A program made the position numbers and the translations under genes. Below the pieces are notes generated by a model, which worked only from the letters and a program-made list of their open reading frames with translations, did no database searches and was not told the DNA's origin. From an uncultured Muribaculaceae bacterium (GTDB lineage: Bacteria; Bacteroidota; Bacteroidia; Bacteroidales; Muribaculaceae): a DNA stretch of 25,207 nucleotides. Below are positions 25,164-25,207 of this stretch, one piece after another; the first letter of the stretch is position 1; each line of letters starts with the position of its first letter. Where the stretch lies: contig CAJTRS010000029.1 in assembly GCA_910578805.1 (NCBI GenBank), positions 1 to 25,207 of the forward strand, given 5' to 3'.

Positions 25164-25207
25164 CGGAATATTTTTCAGTTATATTATCCTGTATATAATA
25201 ATGAAGA

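Noticed and set aside
1..25207. CRISPR array, insertion sequence, toxin-antitoxin or phage-defence genes
   Set aside because: No regularly spaced repeats, transposase motifs or known defence genes are visible; the nuclease at 20082-23015 fits recombination repair better.

Overview
The window looks like a chromosomal core region of a Bacteroidales bacterium, possibly of the Muribaculaceae type. That placement is inferred from protein style and from repeated promoter elements of the Bacteroidetes class (-7 box TAnnTTTG, often with a TTG/TTTG -33 box 19-21 bp upstream). I see no insertion sequence, integrase, prophage, CRISPR array or rRNA. About 18 protein genes and one tRNA fill almost all of it, and no gene-free stretch exceeds 300 bases.

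Left end (1-6522). The first 272 bases hold no credible gene, only hairpins. A tRNA-Leu(UAG) on the minus strand has its own promoter and a strong palindromic terminator. Upstream of it, also on the minus strand, lies a tight efflux operon transcribed outer-membrane factor (TolC type) -> periplasmic adaptor lipoprotein -> RND pump -> small PII-like protein. The leader of this operon (6340-6440) is the richest regulatory region in the window: a promoter, an inverted repeat over its -7 box, and helically phased direct repeats upstream.

Centre (6523-12717). Threonine ammonia-lyase (minus) diverges from a plus-strand series: NADP-type malic enzyme fused to a phosphotransacetylase-like domain, a secreted alkaline phosphatase, a YfcE-like metallophosphoesterase and a SPOR-like lipoprotein. 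The last gene converges, with an 8-base overlap, on a minus-strand operon of MATE transporter -> COG2509-type FAD oxidoreductase -> DUF418 membrane protein (16830-12710).

Right end (16915-25207). A HAD phosphatase (plus) converges on nadC (minus). nadC and rlmH (plus) diverge from overlapping, face-to-face promoters. rlmH converges on a four-gene minus operon, metF -> holB -> AddB-like PD-(D/E)XK nuclease -> hemW, joining one-carbon metabolism, DNA replication, recombination and haem trafficking.

Most of the window is ordinary housekeeping. The best candidates for something less described are the PII-like partner of the RND pump with its phased operator array, the Fe-S nuclease that has lost a visible P-loop, the MATE/FAD/DUF418 operon, and the compact promoter and terminator arrangements around nadC. 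Four genes (ilvA, the MATE gene, nadC, metF) are given internal starts here because promoter boxes lie on or downstream of the longest possible start.
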